Source: Chloroflexota bacterium (GTDB taxonomy: Bacteria > Chloroflexota > Dormibacteria > Dormibacterales > Dormibacteraceae). Taken from it: a stretch of 32,172 nt of DNA. Shown in pieces: positions 8,837 through 16,243 of the stretch; the stretch's first letter is position 1, and each line of letters opens with the position of its first letter. The translations under genes were made by a program, and so were the position numbers. The DNA lies in NCBI GenBank assembly GCA_005880315.1, contig VBHB01000086.1, forward strand, positions 1 to 32,172. Reading direction: 5' to 3'. Below the pieces are notes generated by a model, which was not told where the DNA came from, searched no databases, and saw only the letters and a program-made list of their open reading frames with translations.

Positions 8837-8968
8837 TCGCGTGACCTTAACAAGCTGGGTTGAGCAACGATTGAGACCGGTCTAACGTCCGGTTACGGTT
8901 GGTTGGCTGGGGGAGGGAGCCGGACGGGAAGGGAGGGCCCGCGAAGAGGCTTATGGGGGTGAGAGCTG

Positions 8969-9424
8969 TCAGGTCGAGTGTTCGCGGTGCTCGCGGAAGA
9001 GCATCACCCGGCAGGTGGCGTTCTTCAGGACGTACGGGACTGTCTTGCCAAGGTTGAACTCGCCGAAGCGGCGCTTGTACGGCAGCCCCATCACGATGAG
9101 GTCTGCCCCCCACTCCACAGCCTCATCGACCAGGGCCGGCCCGGTGTCGCGCGCCTGGACCAGCTCGGTCTCCACCGGCAGCCCCGACTCCGACGCGAGC
9201 TGCTCTACCTCGTCGAGGATCTTCTCGCCCCGCTCGACCACGTCATCCAGCACGGCGCCCAGGGGAAGAGCGCGGTTGACCTCGATGATGTGCACCCCAT
9301 ACAGCCGGCCGCCAGCCGGATCCGTCATCCGGCACGCCAGCCGCACCGTCTCGGCATCGATGCTCTGACCGCCCACTGCCACCAGCACCTTCTTCGATGT
9401 TGGCGGGTGGGAATGATCGGCCAT
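8969..9424 (-). CDS. Universal stress protein (UspA family)
   Basis: KKVLVAVGGQSIDAETVRLACRMTDPAGGRLYGVHIIEV...DTGPALVDEAVEWGADLIVMGLPYKRRFGEFNLGKTVPYVLKNATCRVMLFRE. Confidence 0.85.
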   Translation of the reverse strand: MADHSHPPTSKKVLVAVGGQSIDAETVRLACRMTDPAGGRLYGVHIIEVNRALPLGAVLDDVVERGEKILDEVEQLASESGLPVETELVQARDTGPALVDEAVEWGADLIVMGLPYKRRFGEFNLGKTVPYVLKNATCRVMLFREHREHST

Positions 9425-9630
9425 CAGTGCTGCGGGCCTCGGCGTACCCGCCTGATCAAGACGTAGGCACCGAAGCCGAATGAGATCAATGCGGTGAACG
9501 CCGCGATCCCCTCAGCCACCGGGTCGATGCCACGGTGTCCGACCAGGTAAAACGCCACCCAGACGCCGATTCCCAGCGCCATCACACCCATGAAAGTGAA
9601 GGGGAAGCGCACGGGCCCCAATCCTAACAA
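9424..9630 (-). CDS. Small two-TM membrane protein
   Basis: 68 aa with two hydrophobic segments (FTFMGVMALGIGVWVAFYLV; IAAFTALISFGFGAYVLI); overlaps the UspA start (ATGA-type coupling). Confidence 0.6.
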   Translation of the reverse strand: MLGLGPVRFPFTFMGVMALGIGVWVAFYLVGHRGIDPVAEGIAAFTALISFGFGAYVLIRRVRRGPQH

Positions 9631-9661
9631 GAGCCATGCGGGGGCGCCTCCGGGGCCTCCC

Positions 9662-9667
9662 TATAAT
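9662..9667 (+). promoter_or_regulatory. -10 element TATAAT of a likely leaderless promoter
   Basis: Perfect TATAAT ending 9 nt before TTG 9677, where the TrkA-N domain begins (MKILIVGCGRVGSQVA). Confidence 0.6.
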
Positions 9668-9676
9668 CAACGGGCC

Positions 9677-10096
9677 TTGAAGATCCTGATCGTGGGATGC
9701 GGCCGCGTCGGCTCCCAGGTGGCGGCCGATATGGACAAGGCGGGCCATGATGTGGTGATCATCGACAGAGACCCCAATCAGTTCTCGCGCGCCGCCGTGC
9801 GCGGGGTGCTGACCAACGACTTCAAGGGCAACCAGGTGGTCGGCAACGGAACCGACTCCGACGTACTGCGCCGAGCCGGCGTCGAGGATGCGGACGGCTT
9901 CGTCGCGGTGACAGAGGGCGACAACCGCAACATCATGGCCGCCCAGATCGCCAAGCACATCTTCAAAGTGCCCCGCGTCGTCTGCCGCATCTACGACCCA
10001 GACCGCGCTGATGCCTACGAAAAGCTTGGCATTCACACCATCTGTCCGACACTCGAGGGAGCCAAGCACATCGAAAAGACACTGGGGGAGCGCTAG
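9677..10096 (+). CDS. TrkA-N (RCK) domain K+ uptake regulatory protein, copy 1
   Basis: KILIVGCGRVGSQVAADMDKAGHDVVIIDRDPNQF...NGTDSDVLRRAGVEDADGFVAVTEGDNRNIMAAQIAKHIF; start reassigned from the track's 9590 to TTG 9677. Confidence 0.88.
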   Translation: MKILIVGCGRVGSQVAADMDKAGHDVVIIDRDPNQFSRAAVRGVLTNDFKGNQVVGNGTDSDVLRRAGVEDADGFVAVTEGDNRNIMAAQIAKHIFKVPRVVCRIYDPDRADAYEKLGIHTICPTLEGAKHIEKTLGER

Positions 10097-10102
10097 AAAC
10101 CG

Positions 10103-10504
10103 TTGTATGTGATCGTCGTCGGCGGAGGCACGGTCGGCTACTACATGTCACGTGACCTGCTGGAGCGCGGGCACGAGGTCACCCTCATCGAGAGAGATGG
10201 CCGTCGCGCCGACTGGTTGGAAACGCAACTGGGCAGCATAGTCATGCGTGGCGACGGTTGCGAAGTGAAGTTCTTGTCGCAGACCGGCATCGAGCGCGCG
10301 GACGCAGTCGTGGCAGTGACAGCAGATGATGAAGACAACCTCGTCGCCTTGCAGGTGGCGAAGCGTCATTTCAAAGTCAAGAAGACAGTAGCTCGCGTCA
10401 ACAATCCGTCCAACGTCGAGATCTTCAAGGCGCTCGGCGTCGACGAGGCGGTATCAGCGACGGAGGTGTTGTTAGGGGCGCTCGAGCCCCCGATCACAAC
10501 CTGA
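10103..10504 (+). CDS. TrkA-N (RCK) domain K+ uptake regulatory protein, copy 2
   Basis: MYVIVVGGGTVGYYMSRDLLERGHEVTLIERD...GDGCEVKFLSQTGIERADAVVAVTADDEDNLVALQVAKRHF. Confidence 0.88.
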   Translation: MYVIVVGGGTVGYYMSRDLLERGHEVTLIERDGRRADWLETQLGSIVMRGDGCEVKFLSQTGIERADAVVAVTADDEDNLVALQVAKRHFKVKKTVARVNNPSNVEIFKALGVDEAVSATEVLLGALEPPITT

Positions 10505-10517
10505 TCCGGAATAGAAA

Positions 10518-10540
10518 GGACCGCTCCCGTTAAGCGGTCC
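10518..10540. terminator. Hairpin between trkA pair and DUF5679 pair (convergent)
   Basis: GGACCGCT-CCCGTTA-AGCGGTCC, perfect 8-bp stem. Confidence 0.6.
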
Positions 10541-10555
10541 TCCGTCGAAGTCTGA

Positions 10556-10699
10556 TCAGGTCGATTTGCCGATCCTGTAAATCTTCGTACCGCAGATCGG
10601 ACAAGTGCCCACCGTGGCCGGCTTGCCGTTCTTCATCGTGATCGGGTGAGGGTCCTTCATCTCGACCTTCCGCTTGTCCTTCAAGCAATAGCCTTCCAT
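10556..10699 (-). CDS. DUF5679-like small zinc-knuckle protein, copy B
   Basis: MEGYCLKDKRKVEMKDPHPITMKNGKPATVGTCPICGTKIYRIGKST*; ATG overlaps the stop of copy A (TAATG). Confidence 0.75.
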   Translation of the reverse strand: MEGYCLKDKRKVEMKDPHPITMKNGKPATVGTCPICGTKIYRIGKST

Positions 10700-10845
10700 T
10701 ACGCCACCGCCTTTCCGATTTTGTAGATCTTCGTGCCGCAGTTTGGACATGTACCGACGGTCGCCGGCTTGCCATTCTTCATCGTGATCGGCTGAGGGTC
10801 TCGCATTTCGACCTTCCGCTTGTCCTTCAAACAGTAGCCTTCCAA
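10699..10845 (-). CDS. DUF5679-like small zinc-knuckle protein, copy A
   Basis: (TTG)EGYCLKDKRKVEMRDPQPITMKNGKPATVGTCPNCGTKIYKIGKAVA*; in-frame TAG directly upstream fixes TTG as the start. Not in the ORF track. Confidence 0.72.
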   Translation of the reverse strand: MEGYCLKDKRKVEMRDPQPITMKNGKPATVGTCPNCGTKIYKIGKAVA

Positions 10846-10894
10846 CTATTCACCATCCTCGGTAGAAATCCGTTTCGGGGGCGGGGACTCGCCC

Positions 10895-10946
10895 ATTCTA
10901 GGGGCGGGTCTTACCCCGATTCAACCCCAATTCAAACCGAATTCAG
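10895..10946 (-). promoter_or_regulatory. Promoter of the DUF5679 pair with three 11-bp tandem repeats
   Basis: On the - strand: TTGAAT (10924-10919), 18 nt, TAGAAT (10900-10895). Three 11-nt units on + strand: CCCCGATTCAA (10914-10924), CCCCAATTCAA (10925-10935), ACCGAATTCAG (10936-10946). Confidence 0.5.
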
Positions 10947-10998
10947 GCTGATCGCGCGCGAAGCGCAACAAATCGGGCCAAAACCGGCCTCATTTCGC

Positions 10999-11514
10999 CT
11001 ACTTTTTGTGGTCGCGGAACGTTTCCTCAAAAACTCTTCGGGCCTCGTCGCCAAACAGAACGAAACGAATCTCCTCCGGCTCCCAGCCGCTCGCAAGTGC
11101 GCGGTCCACGCAATCGGCCATGACGCGCGCGCACTCGTCCATTGGAAACCCTGCGATGCCCGTGCCGACTGCGGGCGCAGCGATGGTACGAACGCCATGC
11201 TCGCGCGCGAGCCGAAATGCATGGTCCATCGATGCCCGCAGCGAGTCCGCGGTGGTGATCCCGCCCAGCTGCATGCTCGCCGCATGGATGACGTGGCGTG
11301 CGGCGAGCTCGCCAGCGCCAGTGATAGCTGCTTCTCCAAGTTTCACACGGCCATGCGCATCGCACTCGCGCTGGATGGTCGGGCCACCTCGCCGCCGAAT
11401 CGCGCCTGCCACTCCTCCGCCCAACAGCAGGTCTGTGTTGGCCGCGTTGACGATTGCGTCCACCTGCTGCTCGACGAGGTCGCCGGCGATGATCACGATC
11501 CGCGCTGCACGCAT
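10999..11514 (-). CDS. Macrodomain (ADP-ribose-binding) protein
   Basis: MRAARIVIIAGDLVEQQVDAIVNAANTDLLLGGGVAGAIRRRGGPTIQRECD...AITGAGELAARHVIHAAS...APAVGTGIAGFPMDECARVM; the upstream part of the track ORF lies antisense to noncoding frame of pfkB and is dropped. Confidence 0.88.
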   Translation of the reverse strand: MRAARIVIIAGDLVEQQVDAIVNAANTDLLLGGGVAGAIRRRGGPTIQRECDAHGRVKLGEAAITGAGELAARHVIHAASMQLGGITTADSLRASMDHAFRLAREHGVRTIAAPAVGTGIAGFPMDECARVMADCVDRALASGWEPEEIRFVLFGDEARRVFEETFRDHKK

Positions 11515-12386
11515 TCCATGACCTCGGCCATACGTTCTTCGAGAAGGCCCCTCGAAACGGTCGCGATCCCCCGGACTCCGATAGATTCGATCGTCAATGA
11601 CGCGCATGCGACCCCGCAAGCCAGGGCGTCGAGGAGGCCGCCTCGCTCGGCGCCGGTGCTGATCCACCGCGCCAGCATTCCGCCGGCGACCGCGTCACCC
11701 GCACCCGTCGTGTCAAGAGCGACGTGGTTCGTCAGGGCCGGCACGTGCACGCTGCCGTCCGCGGTGAATGCGGTGACGCCGCCCGCGCCGGCTTTTAGGA
11801 CCAGGCCGTCCAACCACCACTGCCTGCGAAACTGCTCAGCGTCCTGCCCGCCGAGCGCCGCGAACTCTTCCTGGTTGCAGAAATACCAGGCCGCCCTCTT
11901 CAATACATCCTTTGCCTCTGGCGGTCGCTCCTTCACGTACGAGAGCATGGCGTCGGCGGCCAGGAGCCGGCTGGGGGCCAGCATCTTTGCGACCTGGGCC
12001 TGTCGATCTGGGCGCATCGAGCCGACGAAGGCCCAGCCGTTGAAGTCTGGCGGTACCTCCGGCTCCCATGCGTCATAGATGCTGTCCTTACTGCCGAGGT
12101 CCACGTTGTGGCCATGCTCCTGGTGTGCCCGCCACCGATACGTGGGGGCGTCGACAACCTGCAGGAAAGTGGTGTCGACCGGCCGTCCCTCGAAGGCGTG
12201 CGAAACGAGATTGAATCCGTCGCGCCCAACCGGAGCGACGATCTTCACTGGCAGAACCAGGCTTGCCGCCAGGGCGAAATAGACCGCGGAGCCGCCAAGC
12301 TCCTCAGCGACAGAGCCGAAGGGGCCGTCTCGCGTATCGAGCGCCACCGAGCCGGCCACGAGCAGCTCGAGGGCGCTGGAGCTCAC
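11493..12386 (-). CDS. PfkB/ribokinase-family carbohydrate kinase
   Basis: LLVAGSVALDTRDGPFGSVAEELGGSAVYFALAASLV...VGRDG...DTTGAGDAVAGGMLAR (PfkB signature 2). Confidence 0.88.
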   Translation of the reverse strand: MSSSALELLVAGSVALDTRDGPFGSVAEELGGSAVYFALAASLVLPVKIVAPVGRDGFNLVSHAFEGRPVDTTFLQVVDAPTYRWRAHQEHGHNVDLGSKDSIYDAWEPEVPPDFNGWAFVGSMRPDRQAQVAKMLAPSRLLAADAMLSYVKERPPEAKDVLKRAAWYFCNQEEFAALGGQDAEQFRRQWWLDGLVLKAGAGGVTAFTADGSVHVPALTNHVALDTTGAGDAVAGGMLARWISTGAERGGLLDALACGVACASLTIESIGVRGIATVSRGLLEERMAEVMECVQRGS

Positions 12387-12988
12387 GCCCTTCGCCCGGT
12401 TCCGCTCTCGGAGGTGACGACGTGGCGCGCTTGTTTCAGCTTGGCCAGGAAGTCGGCGACGTCCGTGTACTCCTCGATCTCCATCCAGGTTCGCCCCATC
12501 TCATGTGTAGAGTGCGCGTCCGAACCGGTCGCTGTGACCTTGTCCAGATCGATCGCCAGACGGGCCGCGGCTGAGTTCGCTGCCGGTTCGCACCATGGGT
12601 TGTACGTCTCGAGGATGTCGATGCGATCGGCCAGCTCGACGATTCGTTCGGCGCTGAAATGCGAGCGGTTGCGATCGAGTGGATGCGGAACGTAGGTGAG
12701 ACCGCCCATCTCGTGCACCAGGTCCATCACGCGCTCGGGGCGCTGAAATGCCGGGAGGGCTCCGGTGATGAACAGGCCGATGACCTCACCCTCCAGCGTC
12801 TTCGCCTCTTCGCCGACAATGGCGAGCTCAGGCGCGAGTCGCGCCAGGGCAAGCGCTCCCTCGACAGTGTTGTGATCGGTCAGCGCGATGCGGTCGAGGC
12901 CGCAAGCTCGGCTGCGCTCGATCAATGCATCGAGGGACGTCCTGCTGTCATGCGAATAGCGCGAGTGAAGGTGAAGATCTACCCGCAA
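12383..12988 (-). CDS. PHP-domain metal-dependent phosphoesterase
   Basis: MRVDLHLHSRYSHDSRTSLDALIERSRACGLDRIALTDHNTVEGALAL...IGEEAKTLEGEVIGLFI...VPHPLDR...TGSDAHSTHEMGRTW. Confidence 0.9.
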   Translation of the reverse strand: MRVDLHLHSRYSHDSRTSLDALIERSRACGLDRIALTDHNTVEGALALARLAPELAIVGEEAKTLEGEVIGLFITGALPAFQRPERVMDLVHEMGGLTYVPHPLDRNRSHFSAERIVELADRIDILETYNPWCEPAANSAAARLAIDLDKVTATGSDAHSTHEMGRTWMEIEEYTDVADFLAKLKQARHVVTSESGTGRRA

Positions 12989-13008
12989 CGGAACGAAGCC
13001 AGAGGCCG

Positions 13009-13392
13009 CTAGACCGTGAGGGCTTCAGCAAGCTGGCGCTCACGCGCCTTCGCAAACAGGGGAATCACCTCGGCGGGGCCGCGGCTCCGGCATGCCTGGT
13101 CCATCAACGCCGCCTGTGCGTCGTAGATGATCTCCATCACCTGCTCCGGCCTGCGCTCACGACCAAGCCGGCCGGGAAGATCTGTATGCGCCTGTCGAAG
13201 CACGACCATCAATCGCGCCACCAACCAGCCAGGAACGAGACGAACTTCTTTCACGAGACACTCCTCGACCCAGAAGAGAAGCTCATCGGATTCCTGAAGC
13301 ATTCGGCGAGGCGTCATCGCGCGCCTCCGCCTGCGGTGCCAGCGCACATATCGCTCCTGCTCCTCGATGGTCTGCTCGAGCATGGCTTGCAA
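13009..13392 (-). CDS. Hypothetical protein (127 aa)
   Basis: Complete ORF in operon orientation; MQAMLEQTIEEQERYVRWHRRRRRAMTPRRMLQESDELLFWVEECL...; no family recognised. Confidence 0.6.
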   Translation of the reverse strand: MQAMLEQTIEEQERYVRWHRRRRRAMTPRRMLQESDELLFWVEECLVKEVRLVPGWLVARLMVVLRQAHTDLPGRLGRERRPEQVMEIIYDAQAALMDQACRSRGPAEVIPLFAKARERQLAEALTV

Positions 13393-13401
13393 CTCACTAT
13401 A

Positions 13402-14016
13402 TCAGCGGCTCCCCGCGTTGCTGACCGCCTTACTTGTGGCGGGGTAGCACAACGTGCGCCAGCCGCCCGCCGCGGGAATGAGGTGAACCTCGCGGTCGAA
13501 GGTCCATTCTCTCCATTGCTGCTTCACGCGATATCGCATCACCATCTGCGCGACGTTCCTGTACGTGCGCAAATGCGCTCGATCGGTCCAGCCTTCGAGC
13601 ACGTTCACGCTGATGACCTGCATGTCCAGCAGCTCCATGTCGTCGTTCAACCGCGGCATGCCCTTGATGAACGCCTCACGCCCACCCCACGCGCGCTGTG
13701 CGTCCTCCGCCAGCATCTCCCACATCTCTTCGAATCGCCCCTGCGCCTGTAGTTTCATGAAGCGCATCTCGAAAGTTGCCGGCGCGATCGAAACCGGCGG
13801 CGGCGGTCGAATGGGTTCGGAGGCAGGCGGGAACGCGGCCGGGCCGCCCGGAAATGGGCCCGCCATAGGCGCCCCGATGAAACGGCCGAAGTCGTCCGAA
13901 GGCCACGTCGTGAAGCGCCCCGCGAGGCGGGAGAGCGCCGCCTCGAGGGCCGGCCAGCGGCGAAGTGGATGCAGTAGCCTATTGACCATTGGCGCTAGAT
14001 GTTGTGTTATTTCCAC
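13402..14016 (-). CDS. Hypothetical protein with C-terminal Tim44/NTF2-like region
   Basis: FEMRFMKLQAQGRFEEMWEMLAEDAQRAWGGREAFIKGMPRLNDDMELLDMQVISVNVLEGWTDRAHLRTYRNVAQMVMRYRVKQQWREWTFDREVHLIPAAGGWRTL; start GTG 14016 or ATG 13989. Confidence 0.55.
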   Translation of the reverse strand: MEITQHLAPMVNRLLHPLRRWPALEAALSRLAGRFTTWPSDDFGRFIGAPMAGPFPGGPAAFPPASEPIRPPPPVSIAPATFEMRFMKLQAQGRFEEMWEMLAEDAQRAWGGREAFIKGMPRLNDDMELLDMQVISVNVLEGWTDRAHLRTYRNVAQMVMRYRVKQQWREWTFDREVHLIPAAGGWRTLCYPATSKAVSNAGSR

Positions 14017-14037
14017 AGACTGTATACAAAATGTGGA
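14012..14037. promoter_or_regulatory. Symmetric 26-bp dyad overlapping the promoter of the 13402-14016 gene
   Basis: TCCACA-N3-TGTATACA-N3-TGTGGA, exactly symmetric about 14024.5; minus-strand TATACA serves as a possible -10. Confidence 0.45.
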
Positions 14038-14214
14038 TGACTCGCAACCGGAGATGCCTGGCGACCTTCAGGCGGAGACGACCGCCAGATACGCGCGAAC
14101 GGCATTGCGGCTGCCGGAGCCAAAGGCGCCAGGGGTGGGATTGGCGGGTCGCCTTGAAGGCGCGCTCCCGGTGATCCGGATCGGCGTGGGCGCCTGGCGG
14201 GTCGCTCCTAGGCC

Positions 14215-14610
14215 TCAACCGGCGGCCAGCCGGCGCACGATCGCCGCCACCTCGTCGAGGGGAACTCCCACGGGGCAAGCCGCCGATGCAGCCCCCAGCT
14301 CGGGCGAATCTCCCGACAAATCAGAGGCCGCCTCGCCCAACCTCGCGTAGAGCCGCATGTAGGATGTCGCGAGGTCGGGCAGCCGTACACTGCCGATCCG
14401 GGCCGCTGCGAGTGCGCACAGGCCGCAATTGATACATCCGATCAACTGGGGGTGACGTTCGCGTTCCTCCGGCAACAGCGGCCGGATTCCATCGTGTGCG
14501 TATGTCTCGAGAAGCTTCGCGACTTGTGAGCGCGGGCGGGTCAATCGCCGGCGGGTCAGGTGAACTCCGTAAGCGAACGCCAGTTTGACCAGCGAATCTC
14601 CGCGCGCCAC
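14215..14610 (-). CDS. Small Fe-S (4Fe-4S ferredoxin / GlpC-HdrC-like) protein
   Basis: CINCGLC (CxxCxxC) plus distal SAACPVGVPL; GTG start abuts the stop of the upstream dehydrogenase (TGA|GTG). Confidence 0.65.
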   Translation of the reverse strand: MARGDSLVKLAFAYGVHLTRRRLTRPRSQVAKLLETYAHDGIRPLLPEERERHPQLIGCINCGLCALAAARIGSVRLPDLATSYMRLYARLGEAASDLSGDSPELGAASAACPVGVPLDEVAAIVRRLAAG

Positions 14611-16218
14611 TCAGTTACAAAGGCCTCGGTGCGCGCCGATGGCCAGCTCTTCCTGCGCCCAACCCATGTGACCCAGGACCGGCGCGCGTCCCAACCATGC
14701 GCCTCGAAGAAACTCGCGCGCCGCATCAAATCGTTGCGATGCGCTCCAGCCCAACTCGTTGCCGATGACCGCCGCCGCGCGTAGCACACACGCCCCTCCC
14801 GCGCATGGCCCCGCGGCGAGGCCGACGCGGCGAAAAGCGTCCGCCAGAGTGCCCACCTGCTCGTGACGAGCTGCGTACGCCAGCTCCGCCTCGGTGATTG
14901 GCTCGCATCGGCACACCATCCTCCCGGATCGCGCATCCTGCAAAAGCGCGCCTGCATTCGAGCCGTGCCTAGACTGCAGCTTCATCGCAGCGAGCGTTGT
15001 GATGCCAGTCCGTCGTCCGAGCTCCGACGGAAGCTCGACATCCGACTCGTTGCCGGGCAGTGGTCGAGTCGCAGTGACGCAGGGAGCTTGATGGCCGAGC
15101 TTCTGGCACACGACATCCGAAGTCTCCTCAGCCATCAATCGGTACATGGAGAGCTTGCCGCCGGCAATGGTGACGAATCCGCCCGCGCCGTCGGCTGAGT
15201 GGTCGATCACCTCGTACTTCCGCGACAGCTCGTCTTCGTAGCGCCTCCACTTGAACAGCGTCGGGCGGACACCGGTCGTCGTTCGCGCCGGCCGGTACGC
15301 GCGAATCGACGGAAAGACCCGTTCGAATGCTTGCAGCAGGTAGTCGACCTCGTCTTCGAGCACATCGACAGAATCGAGGTCGCCGTAAAAGTCATCGTCG
15401 GTGGTGCCGAGGAGCGTGAAGCCGGCGTGCGAAACCATGAGCAGGTCGCGACCGTCGATCGACTCGGCGCTGATCGAAAAGTTGGAGATCCGATGCGGGT
15501 ACACGATATGAATCCCCTTGGCCGGCCGCAGCTGAACCGTGGCGCCGGCCATGCGGCTGATCTCGGGCACCCACGGTCCCGCGGCGTTGACAACGACGTT
15601 CGCCCGAGCCTCCGACATGGCGCCGTCCGGCCCGCGATAGCGAACACCGATCACCTTGCCGCCGTCGCGGAGCAGGCCGGTCACGCGCGTGTGGTTGAGG
15701 GCGCGGGCTCCGTGCGCGATGGCGTCCTGGACGTTGGCGAAGACCAGCCGATGGGGGTCGACGCCCCACTCCTCCATCGTCACGGCGCCGATGAGGTCGG
15801 CCGCGAGGCCTGGCTCAATCTGGCGCGCCTCCTCAGCCGTCAGCCGCACATGTGGGTGCGCGTGCTTGAGCGGTTGGAAGCGGTCGTAAACCTCCATGGC
15901 CGTCTCCATACGCTCGATGTTGTTCTTGTCATGCGGCAACACCGGGATGATGAAAACGACCCGATAGACCATGTTTCGCGCGATGGACACGATGTAGCCC
16001 GCGTCTTGCGTCGAAAGGCGTGTGGTATTCCAGTCGAACTCGAGGTAGCGGGGGCCGCCGTGGATCATCCAGCTGGAGCTGCCAGTCGTCCCGCCTCCCC
16101 AGTCGCCCTTTTCGAGGAGCAGCACCGACAACCCACGCAGCGCAAGGTCGCGCGCGATTCCCGCCCCGGTCACGCCGCCGCCGATGACACAAACGTCGTG
16201 CGCACTTGGAGCGCTCAA
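14611..16218 (-). CDS. FAD-dependent glycerol-3-phosphate dehydrogenase with C-terminal BFD-like [2Fe-2S] domain
   Basis: DVCVIGGGVTGAGIARDLALRGLSVLLLEKGDWGGGTTGSSSWMIHGGPRYL; C-terminus MVCRCEPITEAELAYAARHE...GPCAGGACVLRAA gives four conserved-type Cys. Confidence 0.87.
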   Translation of the reverse strand: MSAPSAHDVCVIGGGVTGAGIARDLALRGLSVLLLEKGDWGGGTTGSSSWMIHGGPRYLEFDWNTTRLSTQDAGYIVSIARNMVYRVVFIIPVLPHDKNNIERMETAMEVYDRFQPLKHAHPHVRLTAEEARQIEPGLAADLIGAVTMEEWGVDPHRLVFANVQDAIAHGARALNHTRVTGLLRDGGKVIGVRYRGPDGAMSEARANVVVNAAGPWVPEISRMAGATVQLRPAKGIHIVYPHRISNFSISAESIDGRDLLMVSHAGFTLLGTTDDDFYGDLDSVDVLEDEVDYLLQAFERVFPSIRAYRPARTTTGVRPTLFKWRRYEDELSRKYEVIDHSADGAGGFVTIAGGKLSMYRLMAEETSDVVCQKLGHQAPCVTATRPLPGNESDVELPSELGRRTGITTLAAMKLQSRHGSNAGALLQDARSGRMVCRCEPITEAELAYAARHEQVGTLADAFRRVGLAAGPCAGGACVLRAAAVIGNELGWSASQRFDAAREFLRGAWLGRAPVLGHMGWAQEELAIGAHRGLCN

Positions 16219-16243
16219 GCGAAGCTCACTGGCCGAAGCTTAC

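Noticed and set aside
11008-12078. 356-aa + strand ORF
   Set aside because: Antisense to macrodomain and PfkB genes; no recognisable domain.
14009-14040. DnaA-box-like 9-mers (ATTTCCACA and TGTGGATGA) suggesting an origin
   Set aside because: Each deviates from TTWTNCACA, only two sites exist, there is no AT-rich unwinding region or dnaA/dnaN nearby; the symmetric dyad reading is simpler.
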